DNA of 64,000 nt from Aliirhizobium smilacinae (GCF_006335145.1 NZ_VDMN01000001.1:1798001-1862000), one strand, 5' to 3'; counted from the stretch's first letter, positions 17,923 through 27,669 are shown. The notes: a model not told the origin generated them from the letters alone. A program made the numbers and translations.

Positions 17923-17940
17923 CATAAATATATCTTTATG
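17923..17940 (-). promoter_or_regulatory. palindrome upstream of metK, candidate operator
   Basis: CATAAATATATCTTTATG is an imperfect palindrome (arms CATAAA/TTTATG perfect, centre ATAT, one mismatched pair). It sits about 73 bases upstream of the metK ATG. From memory it resembles operators of ArsR-family S-adenosylhomocysteine-sensing regulators (SahR) near SAM-cycle genes of alphaproteobacteria; no such regulator gene is in this window, so the assignment is an inference. Confidence 0.5.
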
Positions 17941-17970
17941 CGTGGAATTGATCCTTATTTTTGATGAAGG

Positions 17971-18001
17971 CATAAAAAAAGCGGCTGTAAAAGCCGCTTT
18001 C
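17971..18001 (-). terminator. terminator of the PraR-like regulator gene
   Basis: AAAGCGGC and GCCGCTTT form an 8-bp stem with a TGTAAAA loop. On the minus strand the hairpin is followed by a run of seven T, ideal for rho-independent termination after the HTH gene ending at 18025. Confidence 0.85.
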
Positions 18002-18024
18002 TCCTCCCCGCCTCATAGAAGCGA

Positions 18025-18441
18025 CTATTCCTCGGCTTCGGCAGCGAGTGCCTTGACGAGGTCTACCAACCTGCGGCGAACCTTGGGATCGGCGATTTTG
18101 ACGAATGCGCGGTTGAGCTGAAGACCTTCCGAGGACGACAGAAAGTCAACAACGTAATTGGAGCTGGATGCTTCGGCCATGCCGGTTGCACCGCCAGCCT
18201 GGTCGCCCGGTGCATCTTCGAAGAAGAAGGACACCGGTACGTTGAGAATGCTCGAGATGTTCTGCAGACGGCTTGCGCCGACGCGGTTAGTCCCTTTTTC
18301 GTATTTCTGGATCTGCTGAAAAGTAATGCCAAGGCTTTCGCCCAGCTTTTCCTGACTCATGCCCAGCATCGTTCTGCGCAGGCGGATCCGGCTCCCGACG
18401 TGAATATCGATCGGGTTCGGCTTTTTCTTGTTTTCAATCAT
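18025..18441 (-). CDS. praR: Cro/CI-type transcriptional regulator, PraR/PhrR-like
   Basis: A 138-residue regulator. The helix-turn-helix covers about residues 17-70 (GSRIRLRRTMLGMSQEKLGE, FQQIQKYEKGTNRVGASRLQ) and the C-terminal half is helical, probably for dimerisation. The sequence and its place between metK and lnt match rhizobial PraR/PhrR, reported as a regulator of quorum-sensing and attachment genes and as acid-inducible. Naming rests on recall of the family. The 150 bases before it should hold its promoter, and a strong terminator follows. Confidence 0.8.
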   Translation of the reverse strand: MIENKKKPNPIDIHVGSRIRLRRTMLGMSQEKLGESLGITFQQIQKYEKGTNRVGASRLQNISSILNVPVSFFFEDAPGDQAGGATGMAEASSSNYVVDFLSSSEGLQLNRAFVKIADPKVRRRLVDLVKALAAEAEE

Positions 18442-18590
18442 AATGGGGGTCCTGGTGAAGTTGCAGTTAGGTTTTCAACCCGGTCCGCGTATGGAGAATA
18501 CACTTCAAGCGATTGGGACGACAGAACCAACACACGAAGCGTATGACGAGACGGTAGGCATTCTCACTATGCAATTTTGGGGGTTTTTGG

Positions 18591-20192
18591 TCAATTCGCG
18601 TGAGATTTAAAACTTAGACGCGAAGCCACTGCAATCACAGACATGAGTGCTACAACCAACCAGAAGTACCACTGGCGGCTGTTATTACTCCAATTTGCAA
18701 CCTTTGCACTACTTATGGTCGCGTCGATCACACCCTTTTGATTGTATCCCAGCCCCCTTACTACCCGGCCAAACGGGTCTATAACCGCCGAAATTCCGGT
18801 ATTCGCCCCCCGAATCAGGAACAATCCGTTCTCGACGGCCCGCAATCGGGCCTGCTGAAAGTGCTGGTACGGGCCTGGAGTTGCACCAAACCAGCCGTCG
18901 TTGGTGACGTTCAAAAGGGCTGAGGTCCGCTCCACATCATTGCCGATTTCGTTGGGAAAGATCGCCTCATAGCAGATGAGTGGATAGAGAAGCGCACCAC
19001 CCGGCAGCGTGAGAAGCGAGCGCGAGGAAGCCGCCGTAAAGCCTCCCGGCATGGCGATCGCCTCGGTAATGCCGAGAGAGGCAAGGACGCTTTCGTAGGG
19101 CACGTATTCGCCATACGGAACAAGGTGCACCTTGTCCGCGGCCGATATTATTTGCCCATCACTATCAATGACATAGATTGAATTATAATAACGCGGTGCA
19201 ACGCCAGCGCCGGCATTTTCGGAGCGAACGGCACCGGTGACAAGCACCTGCCCTTCCTCAAGAACCTCGGCAATACGGGCAAGCGCATCCGGATTTTCGG
19301 TCAGGATGAAAGGCACGGAAGTTTCCGGCCAGACGACGATATCCGGGCGCGTTTCACCGCTTGTGAGCGGTGCGGAGGTGAGGCGCAGATGCTCCTCGAA
19401 GATCTCCGCCCGGTTGGTATCGTCCAGTTTCTGTGCCTGGTCGATCAGCGGCTGAACAATACGTATGGTTGTTTTTTTGCCGTCACCGACAGTCAGTTTT
19501 TCATCTGCGACATTTAGTCGCCATGCGCCGAAACCCACATGCGCAGCAGCCAGAAGCACAGCCGCGGTAAGGCCGATGACCTTGCCCTTAACTGTGCCAA
19601 GCAGTGCCGGGGCGGAAAAAACGAATACGGCCAACGCGCTGACGCCGAAAATTCCCAGAACTGCATCGGACTGCATCATCAGGGGGACCGGCATCGCTCC
19701 ATAACCGACGGCATTCCATGGAAACCCGGTCAGAACGAAGCTGCGCAGCCATTCGGCAACCCCGAAAGCCGCGCCGAGAGCCGCCAAACGGCCGACACCA
19801 TCGGACCAGAAAGCCCGTGCGAGTGCTGTTGCCAGACCGTAGAAGATTGCGAGATAGGCAGGCACCCCAAGAACGGCGAGAGGTATCGCCCAGGCAAATT
19901 CCTCGGCATCTACGAGCAGGGCGTTGCCAAGCCACCAGAGATTGGCGACGAAATATCCAAAGCCGAAAAGCCAACCTATGGCAAAAGCAGACCGCAAACG
20001 GCTGGCGATGCCGCCACCGGGATTGCCGGTCGAGCCATCGACAAGCCAAACGAGAAGCGTAAACGAGAGGAAAAGTGTGGCGAAAACGCCGAAGGGCGGA
20101 AGTGCCAGCGCGCCGATCGCGCCAGCAAACACCGCAAGTGCGATCCGGGGCCACCCCGAAAGAAGCATGACCTTACCCGCCAGCCGCTCCAT
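18591..20192 (-). CDS. lnt: apolipoprotein N-acyltransferase
   Basis: A 533-residue inner-membrane enzyme that adds the third acyl chain to lipoproteins. The N-terminal part has about six membrane helices, then the periplasmic nitrilase domain (about 235-495) and a last helix near 508-527. The nitrilase triad is visible: Glu in VVWPETSVPF (about 291), Lys in DKVHLVPYGEYVP (about 353) and Cys in LICYEAIFP (about 406). It follows ybeX/corC as in enterobacteria. Confidence 0.95.
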   Translation of the reverse strand: MERLAGKVMLLSGWPRIALAVFAGAIGALALPPFGVFATLFLSFTLLVWLVDGSTGNPGGGIASRLRSAFAIGWLFGFGYFVANLWWLGNALLVDAEEFAWAIPLAVLGVPAYLAIFYGLATALARAFWSDGVGRLAALGAAFGVAEWLRSFVLTGFPWNAVGYGAMPVPLMMQSDAVLGIFGVSALAVFVFSAPALLGTVKGKVIGLTAAVLLAAAHVGFGAWRLNVADEKLTVGDGKKTTIRIVQPLIDQAQKLDDTNRAEIFEEHLRLTSAPLTSGETRPDIVVWPETSVPFILTENPDALARIAEVLEEGQVLVTGAVRSENAGAGVAPRYYNSIYVIDSDGQIISAADKVHLVPYGEYVPYESVLASLGITEAIAMPGGFTAASSRSLLTLPGGALLYPLICYEAIFPNEIGNDVERTSALLNVTNDGWFGATPGPYQHFQQARLRAVENGLFLIRGANTGISAVIDPFGRVVRGLGYNQKGVIDATISSAKVANWSNNSRQWYFWLVVALMSVIAVASRLSFKSHAN

Positions 20193-20268
20193 GACAGTCC
20201 CCTTTTTCGCGAATCAGGGGCGCAGTGTTTCAAAAAAACTGCGCCCTGTCGCGGTGCGGGGCAATGGA

Positions 20269-21441
20269 TCAGGTGCCGGTGCGCGCGGAATCGCTTTCGG
20301 GGGGTGCCGGAAGAAGCACGGGCTGAGCGGGCGGTGCCAACATAACCTCTGCATCTCCCTTGACCTGACGGCGGCGTGCAAGGGCGCGTTTGCGCAGGAT
20401 CTTCACCCGCTTGATACGTCTCGGATCGGCATCGAGGATCTGGAATTCGAAGCCCGGAACTGCCTGCACGACCTCGCCGCGCACGGGAATGCGCCCTAGC
20501 GCCGAGAAGATCAGGCCGCCAAGCGTGTCGACATCCTCGATGCGATCGCGAACGTCGAAGTCCGGGCCGATTGCCTTGGCGATTTCTTCCAGCTCGATGC
20601 GAGCATCGGCAACGAATACGTCCTCCGCCGTCTTGGAGAACATGACTTCTTCATTGTCATGCTCGTCCTCAACATCGCCGATGACCATCTCGACGATATC
20701 CTCGTGGGAGACGAGACCATCGGTGCCGCCGTATTCGTCGATGACCAACGCCATCTGCGTGCGAGCGGCCTGCATGCTGCGCAGGAGGTCAGACGCGAGC
20801 ATCGAGGGCGGTACGAAGAGGAGCTTGCGGACAAGGCCCGCCTCCGCAACGGTCTGTTCGAGGTTGACCCGTCCAAGGTCGAAGGCAAGTTTCGGCACAC
20901 GCGCCGGCTTTTCCGCGCCATTGATGGCCGTGCTGATCTGCACCGTCGAAGCCTTGACGCCTACGCGACGCTTGTTGCGGGCCTGCTTGGCCAGATAGGA
21001 AAGAAGATCGCGAATGTGGACGAAGCCGCGGGCGTCATCGAGGTTGTCGCTGTAGACCGGCATGCGCGAGCGTCCGGTCTCCTCGAAATGGATCATCAGT
21101 TCGCCGATGGTCATGTTCATGTCCACCGCCTCGATATCGGCGCGCGGCACCATGATGTCCTCGACGCGGACCTCGCGGAAGCGGAGGATATTGTGCAGCA
21201 TCGCCCGTTCATCAGGCGAAAAGGCGTTGCTGACGTTTGTGTCCGTCATCAACGCGTCCGCGAGATCCTCTCGGAGCTGCTCGCCCTGCGATGGCCTGAG
21301 AAGGCGCACGGCCCTCGACCAGAAGGAATTGTGGGGTTTGGGGTGGTGTTCGGATCGTGCCGAACTACTACCCTCGTCCGACGAGGTAGAGTCCGAACCG
21401 TCCTTGCCCTCGCGGGCGACATTGCTCGAATATTCGTTCAT
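20269..21441 (-). CDS. ybeX: CBS-domain protein of the CorC/HlyC (YbeX) family
   Basis: A 390-residue soluble protein, often called hemolysin-family or magnesium/cobalt efflux protein. It has a Ser-rich N-terminal tail (about 1-40), two CBS domains (first with VEDIMVPRADIEAV near 95, second with ALVIDEYGGTDGLVSHEDIV near 225-245) and a C-terminal CorC_HlyC domain (about 265-350). There is no DUF21 membrane domain, so it is the short YbeX form. The haemolysin name is not evidence of haemolysis. Part of the phoH-ybeY-ybeX-lnt series. Confidence 0.9.
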   Translation of the reverse strand: MNEYSSNVAREGKDGSDSTSSDEGSSSARSEHHPKPHNSFWSRAVRLLRPSQGEQLREDLADALMTDTNVSNAFSPDERAMLHNILRFREVRVEDIMVPRADIEAVDMNMTIGELMIHFEETGRSRMPVYSDNLDDARGFVHIRDLLSYLAKQARNKRRVGVKASTVQISTAINGAEKPARVPKLAFDLGRVNLEQTVAEAGLVRKLLFVPPSMLASDLLRSMQAARTQMALVIDEYGGTDGLVSHEDIVEMVIGDVEDEHDNEEVMFSKTAEDVFVADARIELEEIAKAIGPDFDVRDRIEDVDTLGGLIFSALGRIPVRGEVVQAVPGFEFQILDADPRRIKRVKILRKRALARRRQVKGDAEVMLAPPAQPVLLPAPPESDSARTGT

Positions 21442-21450
21442 TGTTCCAAA

Positions 21451-21960
21451 CTACATCAACGGGTCCTGCCCCGCATAGGGGTCAGATAGGCCGAGACTGG
21501 CCAAAATGCGAGTCTCGAGTGCTTCCATTTCTTCGGCCTCGTCCTTCTCCAGATGGTCGTAACCGAACAAATGGAGGAAACCATGGACCAGAAGATGGGT
21601 CAGATGATCGTCGAAAGTCTTGTCGAGATCAACCGCCTCGCGCTCAACAGTTTCCCTCGCGACCACGATATCGCCCAGCATCGGGCCCGGCATGCCACCG
21701 GGTTCCAGCGGAAAAGCAGGGAAAGACAAGACGTTGGTCGGTTTGTCCATGCCGCGCCACTCGGCATTAATTTCCTGGATGGAATCATCGTTGGTGAAGA
21801 CCAGAGACAGTTCCGGCGCCATTTTTGGGAAAGGTTGTTCCTCTTCGCGGGCCAGATAGTCCGCGGCAGCGCCGAGTACGCGGCTCGCCAGAGAGGTCAA
21901 TACGGCCTCATCCGGCCAGCCGCCGTCTTCCACGCTGATCTGTAAATCGAGTTCGGGCAT
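21451..21960 (-). CDS. ybeY: endoribonuclease YbeY (rRNA maturation)
   Basis: A 169-residue metal-dependent RNase for 16S rRNA 3'-end maturation and ribosome quality control. The zinc motif HGFLHLFGYDH gives His126, His130 and His136. It lies 9 bases upstream of ybeX and 20 bases downstream of phoH, clearly one operon. Confidence 0.96.
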   Translation of the reverse strand: MPELDLQISVEDGGWPDEAVLTSLASRVLGAAADYLAREEEQPFPKMAPELSLVFTNDDSIQEINAEWRGMDKPTNVLSFPAFPLEPGGMPGPMLGDIVVARETVEREAVDLDKTFDDHLTHLLVHGFLHLFGYDHLEKDEAEEMEALETRILASLGLSDPYAGQDPLM

Positions 21961-21980
21961 GAACGGTGGCCCCGGCCGGA

Positions 21981-23039
21981 TTAACGGTCGGAGGCTTCCT
22001 CGCTTTCCTCATGGACGGCATATTGCGCGTCATAGGCCCGCACAATCCGGCCAACGAGCGGATGACGCACGACGTCGGTGTCCTTGAAGCGGATGACCGA
22101 TATGCCTTCGACACCCTTCAGGATCTGCAGGGCCTCGACCAGACCGGATTTGACGCCGCGCGGCAAGTCCACCTGGCTCGGGTCGCCGGTGATGATCATC
22201 CGGCCGTTTTCGCCAAGACGGGTCAGGAACATCTTCATCTGCATCGACGTGGTGTTCTGCGCCTCGTCGAGGATGATCGCAGCGTTCTGCAGGGTACGGC
22301 CACGCATGAAGGCAAGCGGCGCAATTTCAATAACGCCGGCAGTGATGGCGCGATCGACCTTGTCCGCCGGGATCATGTCATAGAGCGCGTCATAGAGCGG
22401 GCGCAGATAGGGATCGACCTTTTCCTTCATGTCACCGGGCAGGAAGCCCAGGCGCTCGCCGGCTTCGACGGCCGGACGTGTGAGGATGATCTTGTCGACT
22501 GCACCGCGCTCGAGGAGCTGGGCTGCGTGGGCGCAGGCCAGATAGGTCTTGCCGGTACCGGCCGGACCAACACCAAAGACAAGCTCCGCCCGGTCCAGCG
22601 CCCGCATATAGGCGTCCTGGGTGGGTGTGCGCGCCTGAATGGTCTTCTTGCGGGTGGAAATCTGCGCCATGGAGAGCTTTGCCTTGCGCTCCAGTGTCGG
22701 TAACGACAACTGGTCGTCGGCGGCCTGCGCCATACGGATCGCACCTTCGACGTCTGAAGCTTCCACGGAACCGCCTTTCTGCAGCCGTTCATAGAGAAAA
22801 TCGAGAGCGCGCCGCGCCTGATTGGTCGCGACGATATCGCCTGAGATGGAAACGGAATTGCCACGCGGCCGGGCATCGACACCAAGGCGCTGTTCGAGAA
22901 GCTTGAGGTTCTGGTCGAACTGACCAAAAAGCTCGCTGGCTAACCTATTATTCTCGAACGTCAAAACGAAGTGGTTGGCGTCGGTCGCTGCGGATCGGGG
23001 TTGGCGCGCTGTCGAAGAAACCAATTCAGGTGCGTTCAA
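21981..23039 (-). CDS. phoH: PhoH-family ATPase (YbeZ)
   Basis: A 352-residue protein with an N-terminal nucleic-acid-binding region (about 25-110) and the PhoH ATPase domain. Walker A is GPAGTGKTYLA near 158-168 and Walker B AIILDEAQN near 250-258. YbeZ works with YbeY in rRNA processing. The gene lies between miaB and ybeY with short gaps. Confidence 0.95.
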   Translation of the reverse strand: MNAPELVSSTARQPRSAATDANHFVLTFENNRLASELFGQFDQNLKLLEQRLGVDARPRGNSVSISGDIVATNQARRALDFLYERLQKGGSVEASDVEGAIRMAQAADDQLSLPTLERKAKLSMAQISTRKKTIQARTPTQDAYMRALDRAELVFGVGPAGTGKTYLACAHAAQLLERGAVDKIILTRPAVEAGERLGFLPGDMKEKVDPYLRPLYDALYDMIPADKVDRAITAGVIEIAPLAFMRGRTLQNAAIILDEAQNTTSMQMKMFLTRLGENGRMIITGDPSQVDLPRGVKSGLVEALQILKGVEGISVIRFKDTDVVRHPLVGRIVRAYDAQYAVHEESEEASDR

Positions 23040-23062
23040 GTAAGCAAGCTCCTCAACCTAGA

Positions 23063-24487
23063 TTAGGCTTCCATTAAACTCTCTGCCGGTTCGGCAAACA
23101 AGCTGTTGGGGCCGGTTCCGATGATTCGTACACGGATAATCTCACCGATTTGCGATGTTTTTGCATCAACATTCACAGACTGCAGCCACGGAGAACGTCC
23201 GATGACCTGTCCGGGCATGCGGCCGGGCTTTTCCAAGAGCAGATCGATGGTCTTTCCAACGCAGGATGTGGCGAATTCGCCCTGCTGTTTCAAGAGCAGC
23301 GCCTGCAGCCTTTCCAGCCGTTCGGTTTTCACATCTTCGGCCACATGATCTGGCAGATCGGCGCCGGGCGTGCCCGGACGGCTGGAATATTTGAACGAGA
23401 AGGCCGAGGCGTAGTTCACGTCCTCGACGATCCGAAGCGTGTCTTCGAAATCCTGATCCGTCTCGCCGGGGAAACCGACGATAAAATCGCCGGACATGGC
23501 GATATCCGGTCGAACCGCGCGGATGCGCTCGATCAGCCGCAGATAGTCCGCGCCGGTGTGGCGGCGGTTCATCGCCTTGAGGATGCGGTCGGAACCGGAC
23601 TGAACCGGCAGATGCAGGTAGGGCATGAGATTGCGCAGGTCACGATGTGCCTCGATCAGACGGTCATCCATGTCGCGCGGATGGCTGGTCGTGTACCGCA
23701 GCCGGGCAAGGCCCGGGATATCCGCCAGCCGGTAGAGCAGATCAGCCAGACCGAGGGATACGCCTTTTTCGTCCTGCGACTGCCAGGCATTGACGTTCTG
23801 GCCGAGCAGCGTGACCTCGCGCACACCGGCATCGACGAGCCGCTTCGCCTCATCGACGATCTGGCTGACGGGACGGGAGACTTCCGAGCCGCGGGTATAG
23901 GGCACGACACAGAAGGTGCAGAACTTGTCACAACCTTCCTGCACTGTGAGAAAAGCAGTGGCGCCGCGCGAACGAATAACCTTCTTTTCCGTTGCAGGCA
24001 GGTGGACAAACTTGTCCTCGACGGCATATTCCGTATCGACGACGCGCTGGCCGGTGCGGGCCTTTCTCAATGCATCCGGCAGGCGATGATAGGTCTGCGG
24101 ACCGATGACCACGTCGACGGACGGAGCGCGGCGGATGATCTCTTCGCCTTCCGCCTGGGCGACGCAACCGGCAACGCCGATCATGAATTCGCGGCCTTCG
24201 GCAGCGCGTTCCTTCTTCATGTCACGCAGGCGGCCAAGCGCGGAATAGACCTTTTCGGCAGCCTTCTCGCGGATATGACAGGTGTTGAGGAGAACGAGAT
24301 CCGCCTCTCCCATATCCTCCGTCGTCACATATCCCTCGCCCGCCAGCGCATCGCCCATGCGGGTCGAATCATAGACATTCATCTGACAACCGTAGGTCTT
24401 GATGAAGACCTTGCGGGTGTTGGGACGGCTGTCCGGACAGTGGGCGGCCTCATCGGCCGGCGCGGGAATGGAGACATGTTCGTTCAT
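23063..24487 (-). CDS. miaB: tRNA-2-methylthio-N6-dimethylallyladenosine synthase
   Basis: A 474-residue radical-SAM methylthiotransferase acting on A37 of tRNA. The N-terminal UPF0004 domain carries its auxiliary cluster Cys34 (KTYGCQMN), Cys70 (LNTCHIRE) and Cys near 104 (VAGCVAQAE). The radical-SAM cluster CDKFCTFC lies near 186-193 and a TRAM domain closes the protein. The ATG at 24487 ([11 protein letters not shown]) was chosen over an upstream start at 24541 that abuts the previous stop. Confidence 0.96.
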   Translation of the reverse strand: MNEHVSIPAPADEAAHCPDSRPNTRKVFIKTYGCQMNVYDSTRMGDALAGEGYVTTEDMGEADLVLLNTCHIREKAAEKVYSALGRLRDMKKERAAEGREFMIGVAGCVAQAEGEEIIRRAPSVDVVIGPQTYHRLPDALRKARTGQRVVDTEYAVEDKFVHLPATEKKVIRSRGATAFLTVQEGCDKFCTFCVVPYTRGSEVSRPVSQIVDEAKRLVDAGVREVTLLGQNVNAWQSQDEKGVSLGLADLLYRLADIPGLARLRYTTSHPRDMDDRLIEAHRDLRNLMPYLHLPVQSGSDRILKAMNRRHTGADYLRLIERIRAVRPDIAMSGDFIVGFPGETDQDFEDTLRIVEDVNYASAFSFKYSSRPGTPGADLPDHVAEDVKTERLERLQALLLKQQGEFATSCVGKTIDLLLEKPGRMPGQVIGRSPWLQSVNVDAKTSQIGEIIRVRIIGTGPNSLFAEPAESLMEA

Positions 24488-24541
24488 GCCGCTTCCATAC
24501 CCCAAGAAAGGGCGGAATTGAAGCGGTACATAAACCGCCAA

Positions 24542-25345
24542 TCAACCCGCATCATATTCGCGCTGCCGCAAATGCCTTATCAGCATGCGGCGAAGCTGGG
24601 CGGTGATATTCTGGCTCAGATGCTTGCGGTTGTCGCCGGTGCGGAAATCGACCGTGTCGCCGAACGCCACTTCGACATCGAGCGCACCTTCCTTCAGCAC
24701 GCCGATCAGATGCGGCAGGAGCTCGATATCGCCCGGCCAGGCGGCAAGCGGGCGGTGAAAGCGACCCATCGCCATGCCATGGACGCGCGTATAGGCGATC
24801 GAAACCGGCTGGACATGCACGACACCATCAGGTGTATGCGGCACTGCCGCAGCGGCGGCACCAAACAGCGAAGATTTCACCTCCAGCAGCCGATTGCCGT
24901 CCGATGTGGTGCCTTCGGGGAAAAGCACGACGATTTCGCCGGCGGTCATACGTGCCGCGATCTCGTTGACCTGCTCGCCGGTGCGGCGCTTCTCTTCCCG
25001 CACGACGAAAATCGTCTTCTGCAATTTCGCGAGAATGCCGAAAACCGGCCAGTTGGCGACTTCCGCCTTGGCGATATAGACGACATCGGCCACCGCGCCG
25101 AGAACAAGGATATCCTTCCACGACACATGGTTCGATGCCAGCATCAACGGCCGGCGGCGCTCCGGATGGCCATGAACCCGGATACGGATGCCAAGCAGAC
25201 AGCAGGCGGAACGATGCCACAAGCGCGGCACATAACGACGGATCTTCCAGTCGAAAGCGAGACCCACAAGCTGAAACGGAAGCAGTACCAGTGTCACGAT
25301 CACGAGACAGACGACAACGAGGCCGATCCGGATATAGGTGATCAC
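24542..25345 (-). CDS. plsC: 1-acyl-sn-glycerol-3-phosphate acyltransferase
   Basis: A 267-residue membrane-bound acyltransferase that makes phosphatidic acid. One N-terminal hydrophobic helix (about 6-32) precedes the acyltransferase domain with motif I NHVSWKD (His73, Asp78) and motif III FPEGTTS near 142-148. Its position between mur and miaB matches rhizobial plsC. An OlsA-like role with ornithine lipids is possible because the fold is the same, but context favours PlsC. Confidence 0.88.
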   Translation of the reverse strand: MITYIRIGLVVVCLVIVTLVLLPFQLVGLAFDWKIRRYVPRLWHRSACCLLGIRIRVHGHPERRRPLMLASNHVSWKDILVLGAVADVVYIAKAEVANWPVFGILAKLQKTIFVVREEKRRTGEQVNEIAARMTAGEIVVLFPEGTTSDGNRLLEVKSSLFGAAAAAVPHTPDGVVHVQPVSIAYTRVHGMAMGRFHRPLAAWPGDIELLPHLIGVLKEGALDVEVAFGDTVDFRTGDNRKHLSQNITAQLRRMLIRHLRQREYDAG

Positions 25346-25368
25346 TGGATTATCCTTGCCGGTTCCGC

Positions 25369-25797
25369 TCAGTCATCGTTCTTGTCGAGCGGAATACCGT
25401 AAAGCTCTAGCCGATGGCCGACCAGCCGGAAACCGAGTTCACGGGCGATACGCTCCTGCAGTGCCTCGATCTCGGCGGACTGGAATTCGATCACGTGGCC
25501 GGTCGTCAGATCGATCATGTGATCGTGATGCTCCTCCGGCACGGTCTCGTATCTCGAGCGACCGTCACGAAAATCATGACGCTCGATGATTCCTTCGTCC
25601 TCGAACAGCTTTACCGTTCGATAGACAGTCGAAATAGAGATACGCGGATCGACCTTCGAGGACCGGCGATAAAGCTCCTCGACATCGGGATGGTCGTCGG
25701 ATTCCTGCAGAATCCGGGCAATAACCCGGCGCTGATCCGTCATGCGCATGCCCTTTTCGGCACACAGCTCTTCCAGGGTTTTGGAAAGGTCCGTCAT
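25369..25797 (-). CDS. mur: Fur-family regulator, Mur (manganese) type
   Basis: A 142-residue Fur-family repressor: winged helix (about 1-85, with YRTVKLFEDEGII) and a C-terminal metal/dimer domain with the His-rich EEHHDHMIDLTTGHVIEF. The CxxC pairs that hold structural zinc in many Fur proteins are absent, the only Cys being in ELCAEKG, as in alphaproteobacterial Mur, which represses manganese uptake genes in rhizobia. Assignment to Mur rather than classical iron Fur is by family recall and neighbours. Confidence 0.85.
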   Translation of the reverse strand: MTDLSKTLEELCAEKGMRMTDQRRVIARILQESDDHPDVEELYRRSSKVDPRISISTVYRTVKLFEDEGIIERHDFRDGRSRYETVPEEHHDHMIDLTTGHVIEFQSAEIEALQERIARELGFRLVGHRLELYGIPLDKNDD

Positions 25798-25835
25798 GAC
25801 GTTTTAGCCTCGAAATATTCACGTATGCTGAGGGA

Positions 25836-26330
25836 CTAGCGAAGAACGCGGCTCATGACAAGCGCTGCGGTCCGTCGTCCGTCCGTGCCGAGATAATAAG
25901 CCGGCCTCTCGGCCACCTTGGCAAACCCGAGCTTGCCGTAAAGCCCGACGGCCGCCCGATTTTCGGCCTCGACTTCAAGAAACATGCTGTCGGCGCCACG
26001 CGAGATCGCCTCGCGAACCGCCGCCTGCATCAGGCGCCAGCCGAGGCCTTGGCGGCCGAATTTTTCGGAAACGGCAACCGTCAGTATCTCCGCCTCGCCA
26101 CCCGCCTCGCGGCTCAACACGAAGCCGCCCAACGGCTTGGAAAAGAATGCATTGGTCTGACGAGCGGCAAAACCAAAAACGTTCTGCTGCAAAAGCAGGT
26201 TCTGGAACTCCCCGTCGCTCCACTGGCGCGGGAACCGCATGCCGTGCAGTTCCGATATCTCGCGGCAATCGGCATCCTCGATCGGCACGATCTCGAAAAA
26301 AGGCTTCCAGCTCAGATATTCGTCAAACAT
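25836..26330 (-). CDS. rimI: ribosomal protein S18 alanine N-acetyltransferase (GNAT)
   Basis: A 164-residue GNAT acetyltransferase. The acetyl-CoA motif is about EKFGRQGLGWRLMQAAVREA followed by EVEAENRAAVGLYGKLGF, the classic RimI A/B motif. The start at 26330 lies four bases past the tsaB stop and gives the normal RimI length; the frame continues upstream into tsaB but without conservation. tsaB-rimI is a very common pair. Confidence 0.9.
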   Translation of the reverse strand: MFDEYLSWKPFFEIVPIEDADCREISELHGMRFPRQWSDGEFQNLLLQQNVFGFAARQTNAFFSKPLGGFVLSREAGGEAEILTVAVSEKFGRQGLGWRLMQAAVREAISRGADSMFLEVEAENRAAVGLYGKLGFAKVAERPAYYLGTDGRRTAALVMSRVLR

Positions 26331-26334
26331 GAGC

Positions 26335-26973
26335 TCACACTCTCGCCAGTGCAAAACCCAGTTGGGGTTTTGCATCGGGGCCGCGCAGATAAAGCGGTTT
26401 CGGCCGGGTTCCGGCAGCATCCTTGCGGGCGCCGATCCGCGCAACCATGCCAATGTCAAAACGGTCGCCAGCCTTGCTGATCCAGGAACCAGTAGGCTCG
26501 GCCGACAATGAAGCGGCGAGCTTATCCACATCCTCTGCCGACAAGGCAGCCGGCACGTTCAGCGAAACGCCGTCGACACCGAATGCCTGCGCATAAATCT
26601 CTTCGCGCTTGGCATCCATGGCAACGAGTACCGGCTTGTCGGAATGGCTGATTGCCAGATGTGAAGCGGCAAGCGTCTCAAGCGTCGATACGCCGACACA
26701 TTCGATGCCGAGCGAAAGCGCCAGTCCACGCGCCGCGGCAACACCGACACGGATGCCGGTGAACGAGCCGGGGCCGATCATCACCGCGATCTTGCCGACC
26801 GATTTAAGATCGACACCGGCTTCGTCCAGCGCCTGGTCGATGACGGCCATAAGGCGTTCCGCGTGTCCCTTGCCGATCTCTTCCGAGACGACGGACAGCA
26901 GTTTTTCTGCGGAACTGTCGAATAGTGCCGCAGAGCAATCAATGCCTGCGGTATCGATGGCCAATACGATCAT
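26335..26973 (-). CDS. tsaB: tRNA threonylcarbamoyladenosine synthesis protein TsaB
   Basis: A 212-residue ASKHA-fold protein that partners TsaD in t6A37 formation. Start MIVLAIDTAG and the VMIGPGSFTGIRVGVAAARG signature are diagnostic. The ATG at 26973 was chosen over an upstream in-frame codon at 27054 within the nfu gene. tsaD is not in the window. Confidence 0.94.
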   Translation of the reverse strand: MIVLAIDTAGIDCSAALFDSSAEKLLSVVSEEIGKGHAERLMAVIDQALDEAGVDLKSVGKIAVMIGPGSFTGIRVGVAAARGLALSLGIECVGVSTLETLAASHLAISHSDKPVLVAMDAKREEIYAQAFGVDGVSLNVPAALSAEDVDKLAASLSAEPTGSWISKAGDRFDIGMVARIGARKDAAGTRPKPLYLRGPDAKPQLGFALARV

Positions 26974-26992
26974 GAATGCGTTACGCCGAGTA

Positions 26993-27559
26993 TCAGAGGG
27001 CCTCAACCGCCTGCACTTCGGGAACGAAGTGCTTGAGCAGGTTCTGCACGCCATGCTTCAACGTCGCCGTGGAAGATGGGCAACCGGAGCATGCACCCTT
27101 CATGTTCAGGTAAACGGTGCCGTCCTTGAAACCCTTGAAGGTGATGTCGCCGCCATCCTGCGCCACAGCCGGGCGGACGCGCGTCTCGAGCAGTTCCTTG
27201 ATCGTGGCGACAAGCGTCTCGTCGCCCTTATCGAAGAATTCGCCTTCCTCGTCGGAATCCTCGGCAAGGGCCGAACCGCCGCCCATGACCGGCTGACCGG
27301 ACATGAAGTGCTCCATGATCGAGCCGAGAATGGCCGGCTTCAGATGCTGCCACTCGGAATCGGACTTGGTGACGGTGATGAAGTCGTAACCGAAATAAAC
27401 ACCCATGACGCCGGGAACGTTGAAAAGTCGCAGGGCCAGAGGAGAGGCGGCAGCTTCGGCTTCGTTGCGAAACTCGGCCGTGCCTTTTTCCATGACCACT
27501 TTACCGGGAAGAAACTTCAAGGTCGCCGGGTTCGGCGTGGCTTCCGTCTGGATGAACAT
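26993..27559 (-). CDS. NifU-family Fe-S scaffold protein (Nfu type)
   Basis: A 188-residue protein with an N-terminal Nfu_N domain (MFIQTEATPNPATLKFLPG) and a C-terminal NifU domain carrying KGACSGCPSS, where Cys157 and Cys160 bind a Fe-S cluster. It is of the housekeeping Nfu type that delivers clusters to target proteins, not the nitrogenase-linked NifU. Downstream is tsaB. Confidence 0.93.
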   Translation of the reverse strand: MFIQTEATPNPATLKFLPGKVVMEKGTAEFRNEAEAAASPLALRLFNVPGVMGVYFGYDFITVTKSDSEWQHLKPAILGSIMEHFMSGQPVMGGGSALAEDSDEEGEFFDKGDETLVATIKELLETRVRPAVAQDGGDITFKGFKDGTVYLNMKGACSGCPSSTATLKHGVQNLLKHFVPEVQAVEAL

Positions 27560-27669
27560 GGGCTTGCTCCTGGCCGGCGAGCGGCATTCAGTTTAGAACT
27601 CTTCCAAATAAGATAAACATTCTCATCTTTGGGTTCAAGTGCTCCTTTGCCCGTTTCCGGTCAAGAGGA

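Noticed and set aside
17851..17970. A SAM riboswitch before metK.
   Set aside because: I could not find the conserved pseudoknot segments of SAM-II or the core of other SAM classes, only the palindrome.
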